Positions 53,942 to 63,265 of a stretch of DNA of 64,000 nucleotides are shown piece by piece. The stretch spans positions 4,030,001-4,094,000 of the forward strand of contig NZ_AP024590.1 of NCBI RefSeq assembly GCF_018323985.1. The letters run 5' to 3'. Source of the DNA: Enterobacter kobei (GTDB lineage: Bacteria; Pseudomonadota; Gammaproteobacteria; Enterobacterales; Enterobacteriaceae). How positions within the stretch are numbered: the first letter of the stretch is position 1; each line of letters starts with the position of its first letter. Position numbers and translations under genes: made by a program. The notes under the pieces are model-generated. The model did not search any database. It was not told the DNA's origin and saw nothing but the letters and a program-made list of their open reading frames with translations.

Positions 53942-54220
53942 GTATTTTTTCCTGTACCTGTCTGTGTTGTTGAGGCTCTTCTGGCCTTTCATGGTGTCAC
54001 GTGCGTGACAATGCCTGGATTTTTGACTCATCGATAGTAGGTAAGAATCGGAGGGATGAATACTGTGTTTTGAATGAGATGTTAAATTTATGTTTAAACT
54101 GAGTGTTATATCACTTCGTCTGTGCGAATTAGGTCACAAAAATACACGCAACAAATGCATTTGCAAGATTAAATATCGACTCTGAACCAAAGAATGGCAT
54201 ATGTGCACAGAAACGACGCC

Positions 54221-54242
54221 CCCTCCCTGTTAAGGGAGAGGG
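54221..54242 (-). terminator. Hairpin downstream of fklB
   Basis: CCCTCCCT and AGGGAGAGGG pair around GTTA. It lies 16 bases after the fklB stop. No clear T-run follows on the minus strand, so it may stabilise the 3' end. The rest of the gap to cycA (54032-54220) is AT-rich and holds the cycA promoter. Confidence 0.5.
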
Positions 54243-54257
54243 ATCGTTGGAGGCGAA

Positions 54258-54878
54258 TTACAGGATTTCCAGTAATTCCACTTCGAAGACCAGGGTGCTG
54301 AACGGAGGAATAGACGCGCCTGCGCCACGCTCACCGTACGCCAGGTTCTGTGGAATGGTCAGTTCCCACTTCGAGCCTACCGGCATCAGGGTCAGCGCTT
54401 CGATCCAGCCTGGGATCACGCCGTTAACCGGGAATTCAGCCGGTTCGCCACGCGCGACAGAGCTGTCAAATACGGTGCCGTCGATCAGTTTACCGGTGTA
54501 ATGCACGCGCACGCGGTCAGTACGTGCCGGGATCGGACCTTCGCCCTGAGTCAGTACACGGAACTGCAGACCGGATTCGGTGCTGTTCACGCCATCTTTC
54601 TCACGGTTTTCGTCCAGATACTTCACGCCTTCAGACGCCATCGCTTCGAAGCGCTCGCGACGTACTGCGTCAGCGCGTTCATGGATTTCACGCAGGGCGC
54701 GGTGAACCACATCGACCGGGACTGCCGGCTGAGTGCCTGCCAGCGCGTCGGCAATGCCCGCTACCAGTGCTTCCGGTAACAGCCCCTGCAGGCCAGACTC
54801 GCTCAGTTGCTGCCCTACCTGCAGGCCAATGCCGTAGCTTGCCTGCGCTTCGATAGTGTCAAAAGTCGGGGTTGTCAT
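54258..54878 (-). CDS. fklB: FKBP-type peptidyl-prolyl isomerase FklB (FKBP22)
   Basis: The 206-residue protein has the exact E. coli length, with an N-terminal helical dimerisation domain (about 1-90) and a C-terminal FKBP domain. The FKBP domain contains VHYTGKLIDGTVFDSS and the active-site segment VNGVIPGWIEAL. It speeds proline isomerisation during folding and lacks a signal peptide. The ATG at 54878 follows AAAGGAAAACCC. It is divergent from ytfB. Confidence 0.97.
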   Translation of the reverse strand: MTTPTFDTIEAQASYGIGLQVGQQLSESGLQGLLPEALVAGIADALAGTQPAVPVDVVHRALREIHERADAVRRERFEAMASEGVKYLDENREKDGVNSTESGLQFRVLTQGEGPIPARTDRVRVHYTGKLIDGTVFDSSVARGEPAEFPVNGVIPGWIEALTLMPVGSKWELTIPQNLAYGERGAGASIPPFSTLVFEVELLEIL

Positions 54879-55110
54879 GGGTTTTCCTTTCATCGCATTT
54901 AAAGTAGCGGGCAGCATAACAGTCAGGCTGCGACGGGTAAAACTTTGTCGCGGTGATTGATGACAAATCGCAGGGAAAAAGAAACAATGGTTGCCGTAAG
55001 ATTATTCCCGAACAGATGTCACGAAAGACCGGTTTGCCACGCTCATCAGGCAGTTACCCATCTATACTCAGTGACACAGGATACTAACGACGCGGAGCAG
55101 GAGGATAGCC

Positions 55111-55770
55111 ATGCCCGGGCGATTTGAACTGAAACCAACCCTGGCGAGGATCTGGCACGCGCCGGACAACGTGCGCATCATGGATCCGCTCCCGCCGGGT
55201 CATCGCCGTGGCATTATTTTTGCCGCCGCGCTGATCGTGATCGGGTTCCTGCTGCCGACCACCGACGACAGCACAGTGCCGACTGCCACGCGCGATGCAC
55301 AACTCGACCTCCAGTCGCAGTCGCAGCCGCAATCACAGCAGCAGATGCAACCCACGCAGACTGAACAGCCGCCGCTGGTCTCCTCGCCGCAACAAAGTGA
55401 CGGTCAGGTGGCCCCCATCGCGCCTGAGCCGATTCAGGAGCAGGAACAGGAGCAGCCGCAGGCCACACAGAACAGCGCACCGTTGCAGGAGCCGACCGGC
55501 ATTGAGCAGCAGTGGCGCACCTATCGTGTCGAGCCGGGTAAAACGCTGGCGCAGCTGTTCCGCGACCACAATCTGCCGCCGACGGATGTCTATGCGATGG
55601 CGCAGGTGGAAGGTAGCGGTAAACCGCTCAGCAATCTGCAAACCGGTCAGATTGTGAAAATCCGTCAGAACGCGAACGGCGTGGTCACCGGGCTTACCAT
55701 TGAAGCCAGCGGCGACCAGCAGGTACTGTTTACCCGTCAGACGGACGGCAGCTTTATCCGCGCGCGTTAA
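55111..55770 (+). CDS. ytfB: Cell division-associated OapA-family protein YtfB
   Basis: The 219-residue membrane protein has a short cytoplasmic N-terminus, one membrane segment (RGIIFAAALIVIGFLLP, about 33-49), a Gln/Pro-rich linker (about 65-130), and a C-terminal OapA/LysM-like domain (WRTYRVEPGKTLAQLFRDHNLP). E. coli YtfB (212 residues) binds glycans and localises to the division septum. The linker here is longer. The ATG follows GAGGATAGCC. Confidence 0.93.
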   Translation: MPGRFELKPTLARIWHAPDNVRIMDPLPPGHRRGIIFAAALIVIGFLLPTTDDSTVPTATRDAQLDLQSQSQPQSQQQMQPTQTEQPPLVSSPQQSDGQVAPIAPEPIQEQEQEQPQATQNSAPLQEPTGIEQQWRTYRVEPGKTLAQLFRDHNLPPTDVYAMAQVEGSGKPLSNLQTGQIVKIRQNANGVVTGLTIEASGDQQVLFTRQTDGSFIRAR

Positions 55771-55792
55771 CGGTCAGGTTAGTACCTGCAGA

Positions 55793-55819
55793 GGGGAACG
55801 TCAGGCGTTCCCCTTTTTT
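55793..55819 (+). terminator. Terminator of ytfB
   Basis: GGGGAACG (55793-55800) pairs with CGTTCCCC (55806-55813) and six Ts follow. The stem overlaps the last codons of the convergent EamA gene. Confidence 0.88.
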
Positions 55820-56736
55820 ACTTTATTCACCCACCAGATGCCCGAGCAGACCAGCACCAGCGCAATCGCATATTTCCATTCAAGAATATTTTCGCCGAGG
55901 AAAATCGATGACAGCACCGCACCCGAGACCGGGATCAGGAAGTTAAAGGGCGCGATCATGCCCACGCGGTTGTACTTCAGCAGAATACTCCACAGCGCAA
56001 AGGCCACCGACGACAGCAGCGTCAGGTAGCCCAGAATAGCCACCGACGAGACGCCATGCACAGTGAGCGAGCCGCCCGTCAGATAGCCCCCGGCCACCAG
56101 CGCCAGCCCGCCCATCCCCAGCTGATAGCCGGTCATGACCGTCGGATCCACCGTTTGTGAAATGCGCTTGCCGTACAGCGTAGCCGCCGAAAGAATAAAC
56201 GCCGCCAGCACCACCGAGCCGTCACCCGCCAGCGTGAAGCTAAAGTCCATGCCGCTGTTGAAATTGACCACCATCACCCCGGCAAAGCCCAGTACGCAAC
56301 CCAGCGTTTTGTTGTAGCTCAGCTTGTCATTCTGATAGATGAAATGCGCCAGCAGCACACTGAAGAACGTACCGGTAGCGTTCATGATCGAGCCTTTCAC
56401 GCCGGTGGTGAACGCCAGCCCGATATAAAAGAAGATGTACTGCAAAGAGGTTTGCGTCAGGCCAAGCACAGCGAGCTGCCCGTACTGACGACCGCTGAGG
56501 CGAGCAATAGGTTTACGCTGCATCATGGCGAACAACAGCAGTAACAGCCCGGCAAACAGGAAGCGATAACCGGCAAAGACGATTTTTGACGGAATATCAT
56601 CGGTGGCGATCTGAAAAATCTCGTAGCCGCTCTTAATCGCCGGATAGGCGCTACCCCATAGCAGGCAGCAGAGCGCTGCACCCATATAGACGACGTTTTT
56701 GCGGGCAAACAGAGGCGTCTGGTGGCTTGTGTCCAT
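55801..56736 (-). CDS. EamA/DMT family inner membrane transporter
   Basis: The 311-residue protein has ten predicted membrane segments in two EamA repeats, with the N-terminal signature GAALCCLLWGSAYPAIKSGYE (one residue short of the usual loop is not evident). It is probably an exporter of a metabolite; the substrate is unknown. The gene lies between ytfB and the ribosomal operon, where E. coli K-12 has ytfA and yjfZ. The stop codon falls within the ytfB terminator. Confidence 0.88.
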   Translation of the reverse strand: MDTSHQTPLFARKNVVYMGAALCCLLWGSAYPAIKSGYEIFQIATDDIPSKIVFAGYRFLFAGLLLLLFAMMQRKPIARLSGRQYGQLAVLGLTQTSLQYIFFYIGLAFTTGVKGSIMNATGTFFSVLLAHFIYQNDKLSYNKTLGCVLGFAGVMVVNFNSGMDFSFTLAGDGSVVLAAFILSAATLYGKRISQTVDPTVMTGYQLGMGGLALVAGGYLTGGSLTVHGVSSVAILGYLTLLSSVAFALWSILLKYNRVGMIAPFNFLIPVSGAVLSSIFLGENILEWKYAIALVLVCSGIWWVNKVKKGNA

Positions 56737-56840
56737 GCTTTCACCAAAAAATAAAATAATGTTTTATTTTTCTATTATCGCGAAAAGGTTAAGCAATAGC
56801 CAGTCAGAATACGGCAGGATCGTGGAAGGCAGAAAAGCAA

Positions 56841-56863
56841 AACGCCGGCACAAGGCCGGCGTT
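56841..56863 (-). terminator. Terminator of the rpsF-priB-rpsR-rplI operon
   Basis: AACGCCGGC (56841-56849) pairs with GCCGGCGTT (56855-56863) around 5 bases. On the minus strand TTTGCTTTT follows. It is 28 bases after the rplI stop. Confidence 0.8.
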
Positions 56864-56891
56864 TCGTTGTTATCAAAACGTGGGTTGCAGA

Positions 56892-57341
56892 TTACTCAGC
56901 AACAACGTTGATGATAACTTTAGCGAACACTTCGCTGTGAACCTGGAAGCTCACTTCGTGCTCACCAGTGGTACGCAGAACGCCGTTCGGTAAACGAACT
57001 TCGCTCTTAGCCACGTCAACGCCAGCTGCAGTTACAGCGTCAGCGATGTCGCGAGTACCGATGGAACCGAACAGTTTACCTTCGTCGCCTGCTTTAGACG
57101 CGATGGTAACGGTGCCCAGTGCGTTGATTTTCTCAGCGCGAGCTTCAGCAGCGGACAGAACGTCAGCCAGTTTGGCTTCCAGTTCAGCACGGCGTGCTTC
57201 GAAGAATTCAACGTTTTTCTTGGTAGCAGGAACAGCTTTACCCTGCGGTACCAGGAAGTTACGAGCATAACCCGCTTTAACGTTAACCTGATCACCCAGG
57301 CTACCCAGGTTTGCTACTTTATCAAGCAGAATAACTTGCAT
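56892..57341 (-). CDS. rplI: 50S ribosomal protein L9
   Basis: The 149-residue protein has the exact E. coli L9 length, with the N-terminal domain MQVILLDKVANLGSLGDQVNVKAGYARNFLVP, the long linker helix and the C-terminal domain. It binds 23S rRNA near the L1 stalk base and helps keep the reading frame. It is last in the operon, 41 bases after rpsR. Confidence 0.99.
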   Translation of the reverse strand: MQVILLDKVANLGSLGDQVNVKAGYARNFLVPQGKAVPATKKNVEFFEARRAELEAKLADVLSAAEARAEKINALGTVTIASKAGDEGKLFGSIGTRDIADAVTAAGVDVAKSEVRLPNGVLRTTGEHEVSFQVHSEVFAKVIINVVAE

Positions 57342-57382
57342 TACCTTATCCTCTCAAAGTCGTATTAATGGACCGTGACCGA

Positions 57383-57929
<547 letters not shown>

Positions 57930-57935
57930 CAGAAA

Positions 57936-58331
57936 TTACTCTTCAGAATCCCCAGCATCATCAGCATCTGCGGTTTCGTTTGCGAAATCATCGCGACGCT
58001 CACGGCGCTCGTCTTTCGCTTTAACCATCGGAGATGCTTCAGTAACAGCGTGTTTGGTACGCATAACCATGCTGCGGATAACGGCATCGTTGAAGCGGAA
58101 GTTTGTTTCCAGCTCATCGATCGCTTCCTGCGGCGCTTCAACGTTCATCAGAACGTAGTGGGCTTTGTGCAGTTTATTGATCGGGTAAGCCAGCTGACGG
58201 CGGCCCCAGTCTTCCAGACGGTGGATCGTACCTTCTGCTGCAGTGATTGCACCAGTGTAACGCTCGATCATACCCGGAACCTGTTCGCTCTGGTCAGGAT
58301 GGACCATAAAAACGATTTCGTAATGACGCAT
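57936..58331 (-). CDS. rpsF: 30S ribosomal protein S6
   Basis: The 131-residue protein has the ferredoxin-like S6 fold (MRHYEIVFMVHPDQSEQVPGM) and the acidic C-terminal tail (NETADADDAGDSEE) that RimK extends with glutamates in E. coli. It is first in the operon. The leader upstream can bind S6:S18 for autoregulation. Confidence 0.99.
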   Translation of the reverse strand: MRHYEIVFMVHPDQSEQVPGMIERYTGAITAAEGTIHRLEDWGRRQLAYPINKLHKAHYVLMNVEAPQEAIDELETNFRFNDAVIRSMVMRTKHAVTEASPMVKAKDERRERRDDFANETADADDAGDSEE

Positions 58332-58425
58332 CGAATTGCTCCTTACGGATTATTCAGCCTCCTGTCAGGGTCAGCCGCGGCCCATGGAAGCAAGGAACGT
58401 GTTTGAAAGGCGGCTGAAAAATTGA
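58332..58425 (-). ncRNA. S6:S18 autoregulatory leader of rpsF
   Basis: In the 5' untranslated region, on the minus strand, CAGCCGC (58408-58414) pairs with GCGGCTG (58370-58376), enclosing a bulged stem with a conserved-looking CCG-type element. This fits the known S6:S18-binding leader upstream of rpsF. I read it from complementarity only. Confidence 0.55.
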
Positions 58426-58431
58426 CGCGTA

Positions 58432-58460
58432 ATCATACTTGCGACGCCCACCGAACTCAA
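58432..58460 (-). promoter_or_regulatory. Sigma-70 promoter of the rpsF operon
   Basis: On the minus strand TTGAGT (58455-58460) and TATGAT (58432-58437) are separated by exactly 17 bases. It lies between ulaF and rpsF, so the ribosomal operon does not depend on ula transcription. Confidence 0.8.
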
Positions 58461-58511
58461 GCGAATTGCACAAATAATTCGCACAGTCCGCAAATCAGGT
58501 CTACGCGATAT

Positions 58512-59198
58512 TTACTGCTGGCCGTAATAGGCCTGGGGGCCGTGCTTGCGCAGAAAATGCTTCTGTTGCAGATAGCCGTCAATGGGTTTTAGCTGCGGGT
58601 TAATGCCGCAGGCGATCCACGCCATGCGCGCGACCTCCTCCATCACCACCGCGTTATGCACCGCGTCGTCAGCGTGTTTACCCCAGGCAAACGGCCCGTG
58701 CTGATACACCACCATTCCCGGCATATGCAGCGGATCGGCGTCGCCCAGCGTTTCAATGATGACCTTACCGGTGTTCAGCTCATACTCGTTCCGGACTTCC
58801 TGTTCGGTTAACGCGCGGGTGCAGGGAATATCACCGGCAAAATAATCTGCATGGGTCGTACCCAGCGCCGGGATCGCCCGCCCGGCCTGCGCCCAGGCAG
58901 TGGCATGCGTTGAGTGGGTATGCACCACGCCGCCAAGCGCAGGATAACGGCGATACAGCGCCAGATGCGTTGCGGTGTCCGAAGAAGGACGCAGATGACC
59001 GTGCAGCACCGCGCCTGTGAGGTCAACAATCACCATATCGTCGGGCGTCATAGTGTCATACGCGACGCCGCTCGGTTTGATCGCCACCCAGCCGCGCTCG
59101 CGATCAATGGCGCTGACGTTACCCCAGGTAAAGGTCACCAGCCCGTAACGCGGCAGCGCCATATTGGCGTCATACACCTGCTGTCTGAGTTGTTCCAT
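58512..59198 (-). CDS. ulaF: L-ribulose-5-phosphate 4-epimerase UlaF
   Basis: The 228-residue class II aldolase-fold enzyme converts L-ribulose-5-phosphate to D-xylulose-5-phosphate, the last step of ascorbate breakdown. The zinc motif HTHSTHATAW and the HGPFAWG segment are present. It overlaps the ulaE stop by one base (TAATG). It is the last gene of ulaABCDEF. Confidence 0.98.
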   Translation of the reverse strand: MEQLRQQVYDANMALPRYGLVTFTWGNVSAIDRERGWVAIKPSGVAYDTMTPDDMVIVDLTGAVLHGHLRPSSDTATHLALYRRYPALGGVVHTHSTHATAWAQAGRAIPALGTTHADYFAGDIPCTRALTEQEVRNEYELNTGKVIIETLGDADPLHMPGMVVYQHGPFAWGKHADDAVHNAVVMEEVARMAWIACGINPQLKPIDGYLQQKHFLRKHGPQAYYGQQ

Positions 59199-60052
59199 TA
59201 TACCGCCTCCCGCAAACCAGCCCTCGCCATGCGCTCACGCACCCAGTCCCGTGCCTTGATCACCTCGGCTATTGGATCCGCTGCCGTTTCGCTCCACATT
59301 TCAATCAGGTACGGCCCGCAGTAGCCGCTCTGCCTGAGGGTGGCGAAGCAGCGTTCAAACTCCACCACGCCTTCGCCAAAGGGCACATTTTTAAACTCCC
59401 CCGGACGAGTATCTTTCACGTGTACGGCGACGATGTGCCCGCTCCCGGCCTGCAATTCCATCTGCACGTCGTTATCCCAGGCCGACAGGTTGCCGATGTC
59501 CGGGTAGAGCTGGAACCAGGGGTTATTGAGATAATGCGCGTAGCCCAGCGCTTTGCTGATGGAGTTCATCAACGGGTAGTCCATGATCTCCATCGCCAGC
59601 GTCACCTGGGCGCGGCTCGCCATCACCACGCTCTCTTTTAGCCCGTCACGAAAGCGTCGCCGGGTTTCGTCACTGGCCTGCTGGTAATAGACGTCGTAGC
59701 CCGCCAGTTGGATCACGCGAATACCCACGTCCTGCGCGAACTGGATCGCCTTACGCATGATCTCAAGCCCCTGCTGATGCACCCGGTCATCTTCACTGCC
59801 AAGCGGGAAGCGACGGTGTGCGCTCAGGCACATGGAGGGCACCCGCACGCCGGTTTCGGCAATCGCGTTGACCAGCGCCAGCCGCTCATCGCGGCTCCAG
59901 TCGAGGCGAGAAAGGCGAGCGTCAGTTTCATCGACTGACATTTCGACAAAATCAAACCCCAGCGTCCTGGCAAGCTGAAGGCGCCCGGACCAGCACTCCC
60001 CGGCGGGGAGTGCTTTCTCATAGATGCCGAGCGGCACCTGTTTTGACAACAT
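59198..60052 (-). CDS. ulaE: L-xylulose-5-phosphate 3-epimerase UlaE
   Basis: The 284-residue TIM-barrel enzyme of the xylose isomerase-like family makes L-ribulose-5-phosphate from L-xylulose-5-phosphate. It is nearly identical to E. coli UlaE (284 residues), with the metal-binding glutamates in AMEIMDY and IEMWSE and aspartate in YPDIGNLS. It starts 9 bases after ulaD. Confidence 0.97.
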   Translation of the reverse strand: MLSKQVPLGIYEKALPAGECWSGRLQLARTLGFDFVEMSVDETDARLSRLDWSRDERLALVNAIAETGVRVPSMCLSAHRRFPLGSEDDRVHQQGLEIMRKAIQFAQDVGIRVIQLAGYDVYYQQASDETRRRFRDGLKESVVMASRAQVTLAMEIMDYPLMNSISKALGYAHYLNNPWFQLYPDIGNLSAWDNDVQMELQAGSGHIVAVHVKDTRPGEFKNVPFGEGVVEFERCFATLRQSGYCGPYLIEMWSETAADPIAEVIKARDWVRERMARAGLREAV

Positions 60053-60061
60053 AGCCGCTCC

Positions 60062-60712
60062 TTAGCCCCACAGCTGCGCGATGACCCGTTTAAATTCCCG
60101 GGCGGCTTCCACCGGCGAGGCCGCGTCGCGAATGCTGCGCCCGGCAATAAAGACATGGATGGGAATACCCTGGAACAGCGGCAGATCCTCCAGCGCCAGC
60201 CCGCCGGTAACCGTCACCTTAAAGCCCATATCTGCCAGCCGTCTGATGGCGGTGATATCCGATTCGCCCCACGCCACGCCTGCTGCCTGCGCATCACGGC
60301 TACGGTGATAAACCACCTGGCCGATACCGGCATCACGCCAGCCCTGCGCCTGTTCCCAGGTCCAGTAACCGGTCAGCTCGATTTGCACGTCGCCGTTAAA
60401 CTCCTGCGCCACTTCAAGCGCGCCTTTGGCGGTATTCAGATCCGCACAGCAGATCACCGTCACCCAGTCGGCATTCGCCTCGAAACACATGCGGGAGAGG
60501 ATTTTCCCGGCGTCGGCGATTTTGGCATCCGCCAGCACGATTTTATGGGGATAAAGCGCCTTCAGATCGCGAACCGCGCGCACGCCTTCGCCGACGCAAA
60601 GGATGGTGCCGACTTCAATAATGTCCACCTCTTCGGCAATCAGACGGGTGGTTTCGTAGGCGTGGGAGAGCGTCTGATTATCCAGCGCCACCTGCAACAG
60701 GGGTAATGCCAT
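60062..60712 (-). CDS. ulaD: 3-keto-L-gulonate-6-phosphate decarboxylase UlaD
   Basis: This 216-residue member of the OMP decarboxylase suprafamily converts 3-keto-L-gulonate-6-phosphate to L-xylulose-5-phosphate with loss of CO2. The catalytic segment LADAKIADAGKI with D and K residues is visible. The length equals E. coli UlaD. Confidence 0.98.
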   Translation of the reverse strand: MALPLLQVALDNQTLSHAYETTRLIAEEVDIIEVGTILCVGEGVRAVRDLKALYPHKIVLADAKIADAGKILSRMCFEANADWVTVICCADLNTAKGALEVAQEFNGDVQIELTGYWTWEQAQGWRDAGIGQVVYHRSRDAQAAGVAWGESDITAIRRLADMGFKVTVTGGLALEDLPLFQGIPIHVFIAGRSIRDAASPVEAAREFKRVIAQLWG

Positions 60713-60724
60713 AGTAAGTCCCTC

Positions 60725-61192
60725 TTAAACGGCCGCTGCATTAGCGGCATCGATGAGATCCAGCACGTCCTGCGCGGTGCGACAGGCACGTAAGCGATCG
60801 AAATTGGCTTCATCATCAAACAGGTTGACGATCTGCATGATGCCCACCTCCTGATGGGTGTTGGCGTCCACCGCCGCCATAGTGATGAGGATATCCACCG
60901 GATCGTTATCCTCGTGGTTAAACACCAGCGGGGTTTTTAGCGTCACCAGCGAAAATCCGGTGCGTTTGACGCCCTCTTCCGGGCGACCATGGGGCATGGC
61001 CAGACCGGGAGCGATGACAAAGTAAGGACCGAACTGCGCCACGCCATCGAGAATGGCCTGGTAATAACGCGGTTCTACTACGTCAGCGGCCACCAGCAGA
61101 TCGACGCCGATTTTTACCGCCTCCTGCCAGCTACTGGCCTCGGCCTGTAAACGAATCGATTTATTTTCCGCCAGCGAATCACGTAATTTCAT
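60725..61192 (-). CDS. ulaC: PTS ascorbate-specific EIIA component
   Basis: The 155-residue EIIA domain of the fructose/mannitol type carries the phosphorylated histidine in PGLAMPHGRPEEG. It passes phosphate from HPr to UlaB. E. coli UlaC has 154 residues. It starts 9 bases after ulaB. Confidence 0.98.
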   Translation of the reverse strand: MKLRDSLAENKSIRLQAEASSWQEAVKIGVDLLVAADVVEPRYYQAILDGVAQFGPYFVIAPGLAMPHGRPEEGVKRTGFSLVTLKTPLVFNHEDNDPVDILITMAAVDANTHQEVGIMQIVNLFDDEANFDRLRACRTAQDVLDLIDAANAAAV

Positions 61193-61201
61193 GCGACGTC
61201 C

Positions 61202-61507
61202 TTATTTCAGATCCTGGGGAAAGTGTGCGGTGATCACTTCCATCAGCTTTGGTCCGAAATCAGCCGGCGACAGCATGTTGCGCACGCCGACCACGTATTT
61301 ATTGCCAGTGACGGTGATTTCACCGGCAATGTGGGTGGATGCGATAATCACATCAGCGCCGCCCAGCTCGCTTTTGTATTCGCCCACGGCGCAACTGTTC
61401 ACGCTGTGATCCACGCCCTGTTGTGTCAGGAACTGATCCACTTTCATTTTCATGATCATGGAACTGCCCTGCCCGTTACCGCATACCGCCAGAATTCGTA
61501 CCGTCAT
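61202..61507 (-). CDS. ulaB: PTS ascorbate-specific EIIB component
   Basis: The 101-residue EIIB has the phosphocysteine C9 in ILAVCGNGQGSSMIMK. The ATG at 61507 gives the exact E. coli length. The extended frame to 61609 overlaps ulaA and is not family-like. It receives phosphate from UlaC and gives it to ascorbate with UlaA. Confidence 0.98.
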   Translation of the reverse strand: MTVRILAVCGNGQGSSMIMKMKVDQFLTQQGVDHSVNSCAVGEYKSELGGADVIIASTHIAGEITVTGNKYVVGVRNMLSPADFGPKLMEVITAHFPQDLK

Positions 61508-61523
61508 CACGTAACTCCTTTCA

Positions 61524-62918
61524 TTAGGCAGAAGGTTCTGCCAGAGGGTGTTCTGCATCTTCTTCCGCACGCAGCACGCGTCCTGCGAAGAACATGTACG
61601 CCAGCGCAATCAGGATGATGATGCCCATAAACCACAGGCCAAGGGTGAATCCCTGCATCATTGGCGGTGCCAGAATTGACCAGTCCGCCATGCCCATCCA
61701 CGCGTTCATGCCGGTGAGTTTTATCGCCCACACGCAGCCAAAGATTTCGATCATGCCCATCACCAGGCAAATTTTGAGCGCCGCCCGCCAGCCGCCAAAA
61801 TGGTTGGCGAATACGCCGATAGTGGCGTTAGAGAAGAACATCGGGATAAAACCGGGAATGATCAGAATGGAAGAGCCACAAGCCAGCAAAATGCCTACCG
61901 CAATCAGCTGACCAACCGTACCCCACATAAAGCCCCACACCACCGCGTTAGGCGCGAAGCTGTAGATCGCTGCGCAGTCGATAGCCAGCACGGCGCCAGG
62001 GATCAGCCGCTGGGAGATACCGTTAAACGCTTCGGAGAGTTCGGCGACGAACATCCTTACGCCCTGCACGATGATAAAAATCGCCACTGCGAACTGAAAA
62101 CCGGTTTGCAGGATGTAGATCGTCCAGTGGGTTTTACCGGCCATTGCCTGTACCATATCAAGCCCAAAGGAGAGAAGGATCGCGCCGAAAAAGACGGTCA
62201 TGACAATGGCAGTAGAGACGATATTGTCGTGGAAAATATTCAGCCAGCCGGGCAGTTTTAGATCCTCCACGCTCTCCTCTTTTTTGCCGAGGAAAGGGGC
62301 GAGCTTGTACGCCAGCCAGGACGCAAACTGCTGCTGATGACCGATGGAAAAGCCGCAGTTGTCGGTGACCTGCTGTGTAGGCTTGTACATCATGTTGGAG
62401 GTGATCCCCCAGTAGAGCGACACCAGCACCGCCGTGCAGATGATGGTGGTCCACATCGGGTAGCCGAGGATAAAGAAGAACACGGCGATAAGCCCGGCCT
62501 GCTGAAACATAATGTGGCCGGTCAGCATGATGGTGCGAATACCGGTCACACGACGACACAGCACATATAAAATGTTTAACGCCAGCGCCAGCAATACCGC
62601 ATATCCCACCCAGCTATAGGCATCCCCCATGCGTTCAATGGTTGCCATCATCGAGGCGTAGGTGTCCGAGATAGCCCCGTTAATGCCATACACCTCCGAC
62701 ATTTTGGCCACGACCGGTTTAAAGGTGCTGGTCAGAATGCCCGACCCCGCCTGTAACAACATGAAGCCGATAATGGTTTTGATGGTGCCTTTGACGATCA
62801 CGCCGACGCTTTTGCGCAGCAGGATATAGCCCAGGCAGGTGACGATACCCAACAGCAACGGGGCATTGGTCATGACCTGGTTAAAGAAAACGGTAAAGAC
62901 GCTGTAGAGGATCTCCAT
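61524..62918 (-). CDS. ulaA: PTS ascorbate-specific EIIC component
   Basis: The 464-residue membrane protein has about eleven membrane segments and belongs to the ascorbate-Gat EIIC superfamily. E. coli UlaA has 465 residues. The ATG at 62918 gives the E. coli N-terminus MEILYSVFTVFFNQVMTN and follows GGAGAGAGTT. It is the first gene of the ula operon. UlaR-type repeats are upstream. Confidence 0.97.
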   Translation of the reverse strand: MEILYSVFTVFFNQVMTNAPLLLGIVTCLGYILLRKSVGVIVKGTIKTIIGFMLLQAGSGILTSTFKPVVAKMSEVYGINGAISDTYASMMATIERMGDAYSWVGYAVLLALALNILYVLCRRVTGIRTIMLTGHIMFQQAGLIAVFFFILGYPMWTTIICTAVLVSLYWGITSNMMYKPTQQVTDNCGFSIGHQQQFASWLAYKLAPFLGKKEESVEDLKLPGWLNIFHDNIVSTAIVMTVFFGAILLSFGLDMVQAMAGKTHWTIYILQTGFQFAVAIFIIVQGVRMFVAELSEAFNGISQRLIPGAVLAIDCAAIYSFAPNAVVWGFMWGTVGQLIAVGILLACGSSILIIPGFIPMFFSNATIGVFANHFGGWRAALKICLVMGMIEIFGCVWAIKLTGMNAWMGMADWSILAPPMMQGFTLGLWFMGIIILIALAYMFFAGRVLRAEEDAEHPLAEPSA

Positions 62919-62979
62919 AACTCTCTCCGGAAGGTAAAGGGCACCGGGCATCGGTACCGGGTGTGCGCACACTCTACCA

Positions 62980-63022
62980 ATCACAAATAATCACAAAAAG
63001 ATTGCATTTGATTATTTGTGAT
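62980..63022. promoter_or_regulatory. UlaR-type inverted repeat upstream of ulaA
   Basis: A perfect inverted repeat with 14-bp arms (62980-62993 ATCACAAATAATCA and 63009-63022 its complement) encloses 15 bases. The arm matches the kind of element known for UlaR (a DeoR-family repressor) in the ulaA-ulaG region. Confidence 0.75.
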
Positions 63023-63220
63023 GCGCCGCGCAATTTATTTCCACACCACAGCAATGGGCATTCACCACTATAAAAAATCAATATCATTTACAGTTAGATA
63101 TAAAAAGAAGGACCGATATACCACCGCCTAAAATGCGCAAAACCTGAACGCTACTCGCACATTTTCTGCAAATCCCCTCGTTGCATTGCTGAAAAAAGCG
63201 TGACAACATGAATCAACAGC

Positions 63221-63235
63221 AATCATTAAATGATT
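63221..63235. promoter_or_regulatory. Second operator-like palindrome, near ulaG
   Basis: AATCATT-A-AATGATT is a perfect 7-1-7 palindrome 31 bases before the ulaG ATG. It shares the ATCA/TGAT core with the ulaA-side repeat. Two distant operators would allow UlaR-mediated looping, as in E. coli. Confidence 0.6.
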
Positions 63236-63265
63236 ACATTTGACATGAAAAGCGAGGAGTACAGA

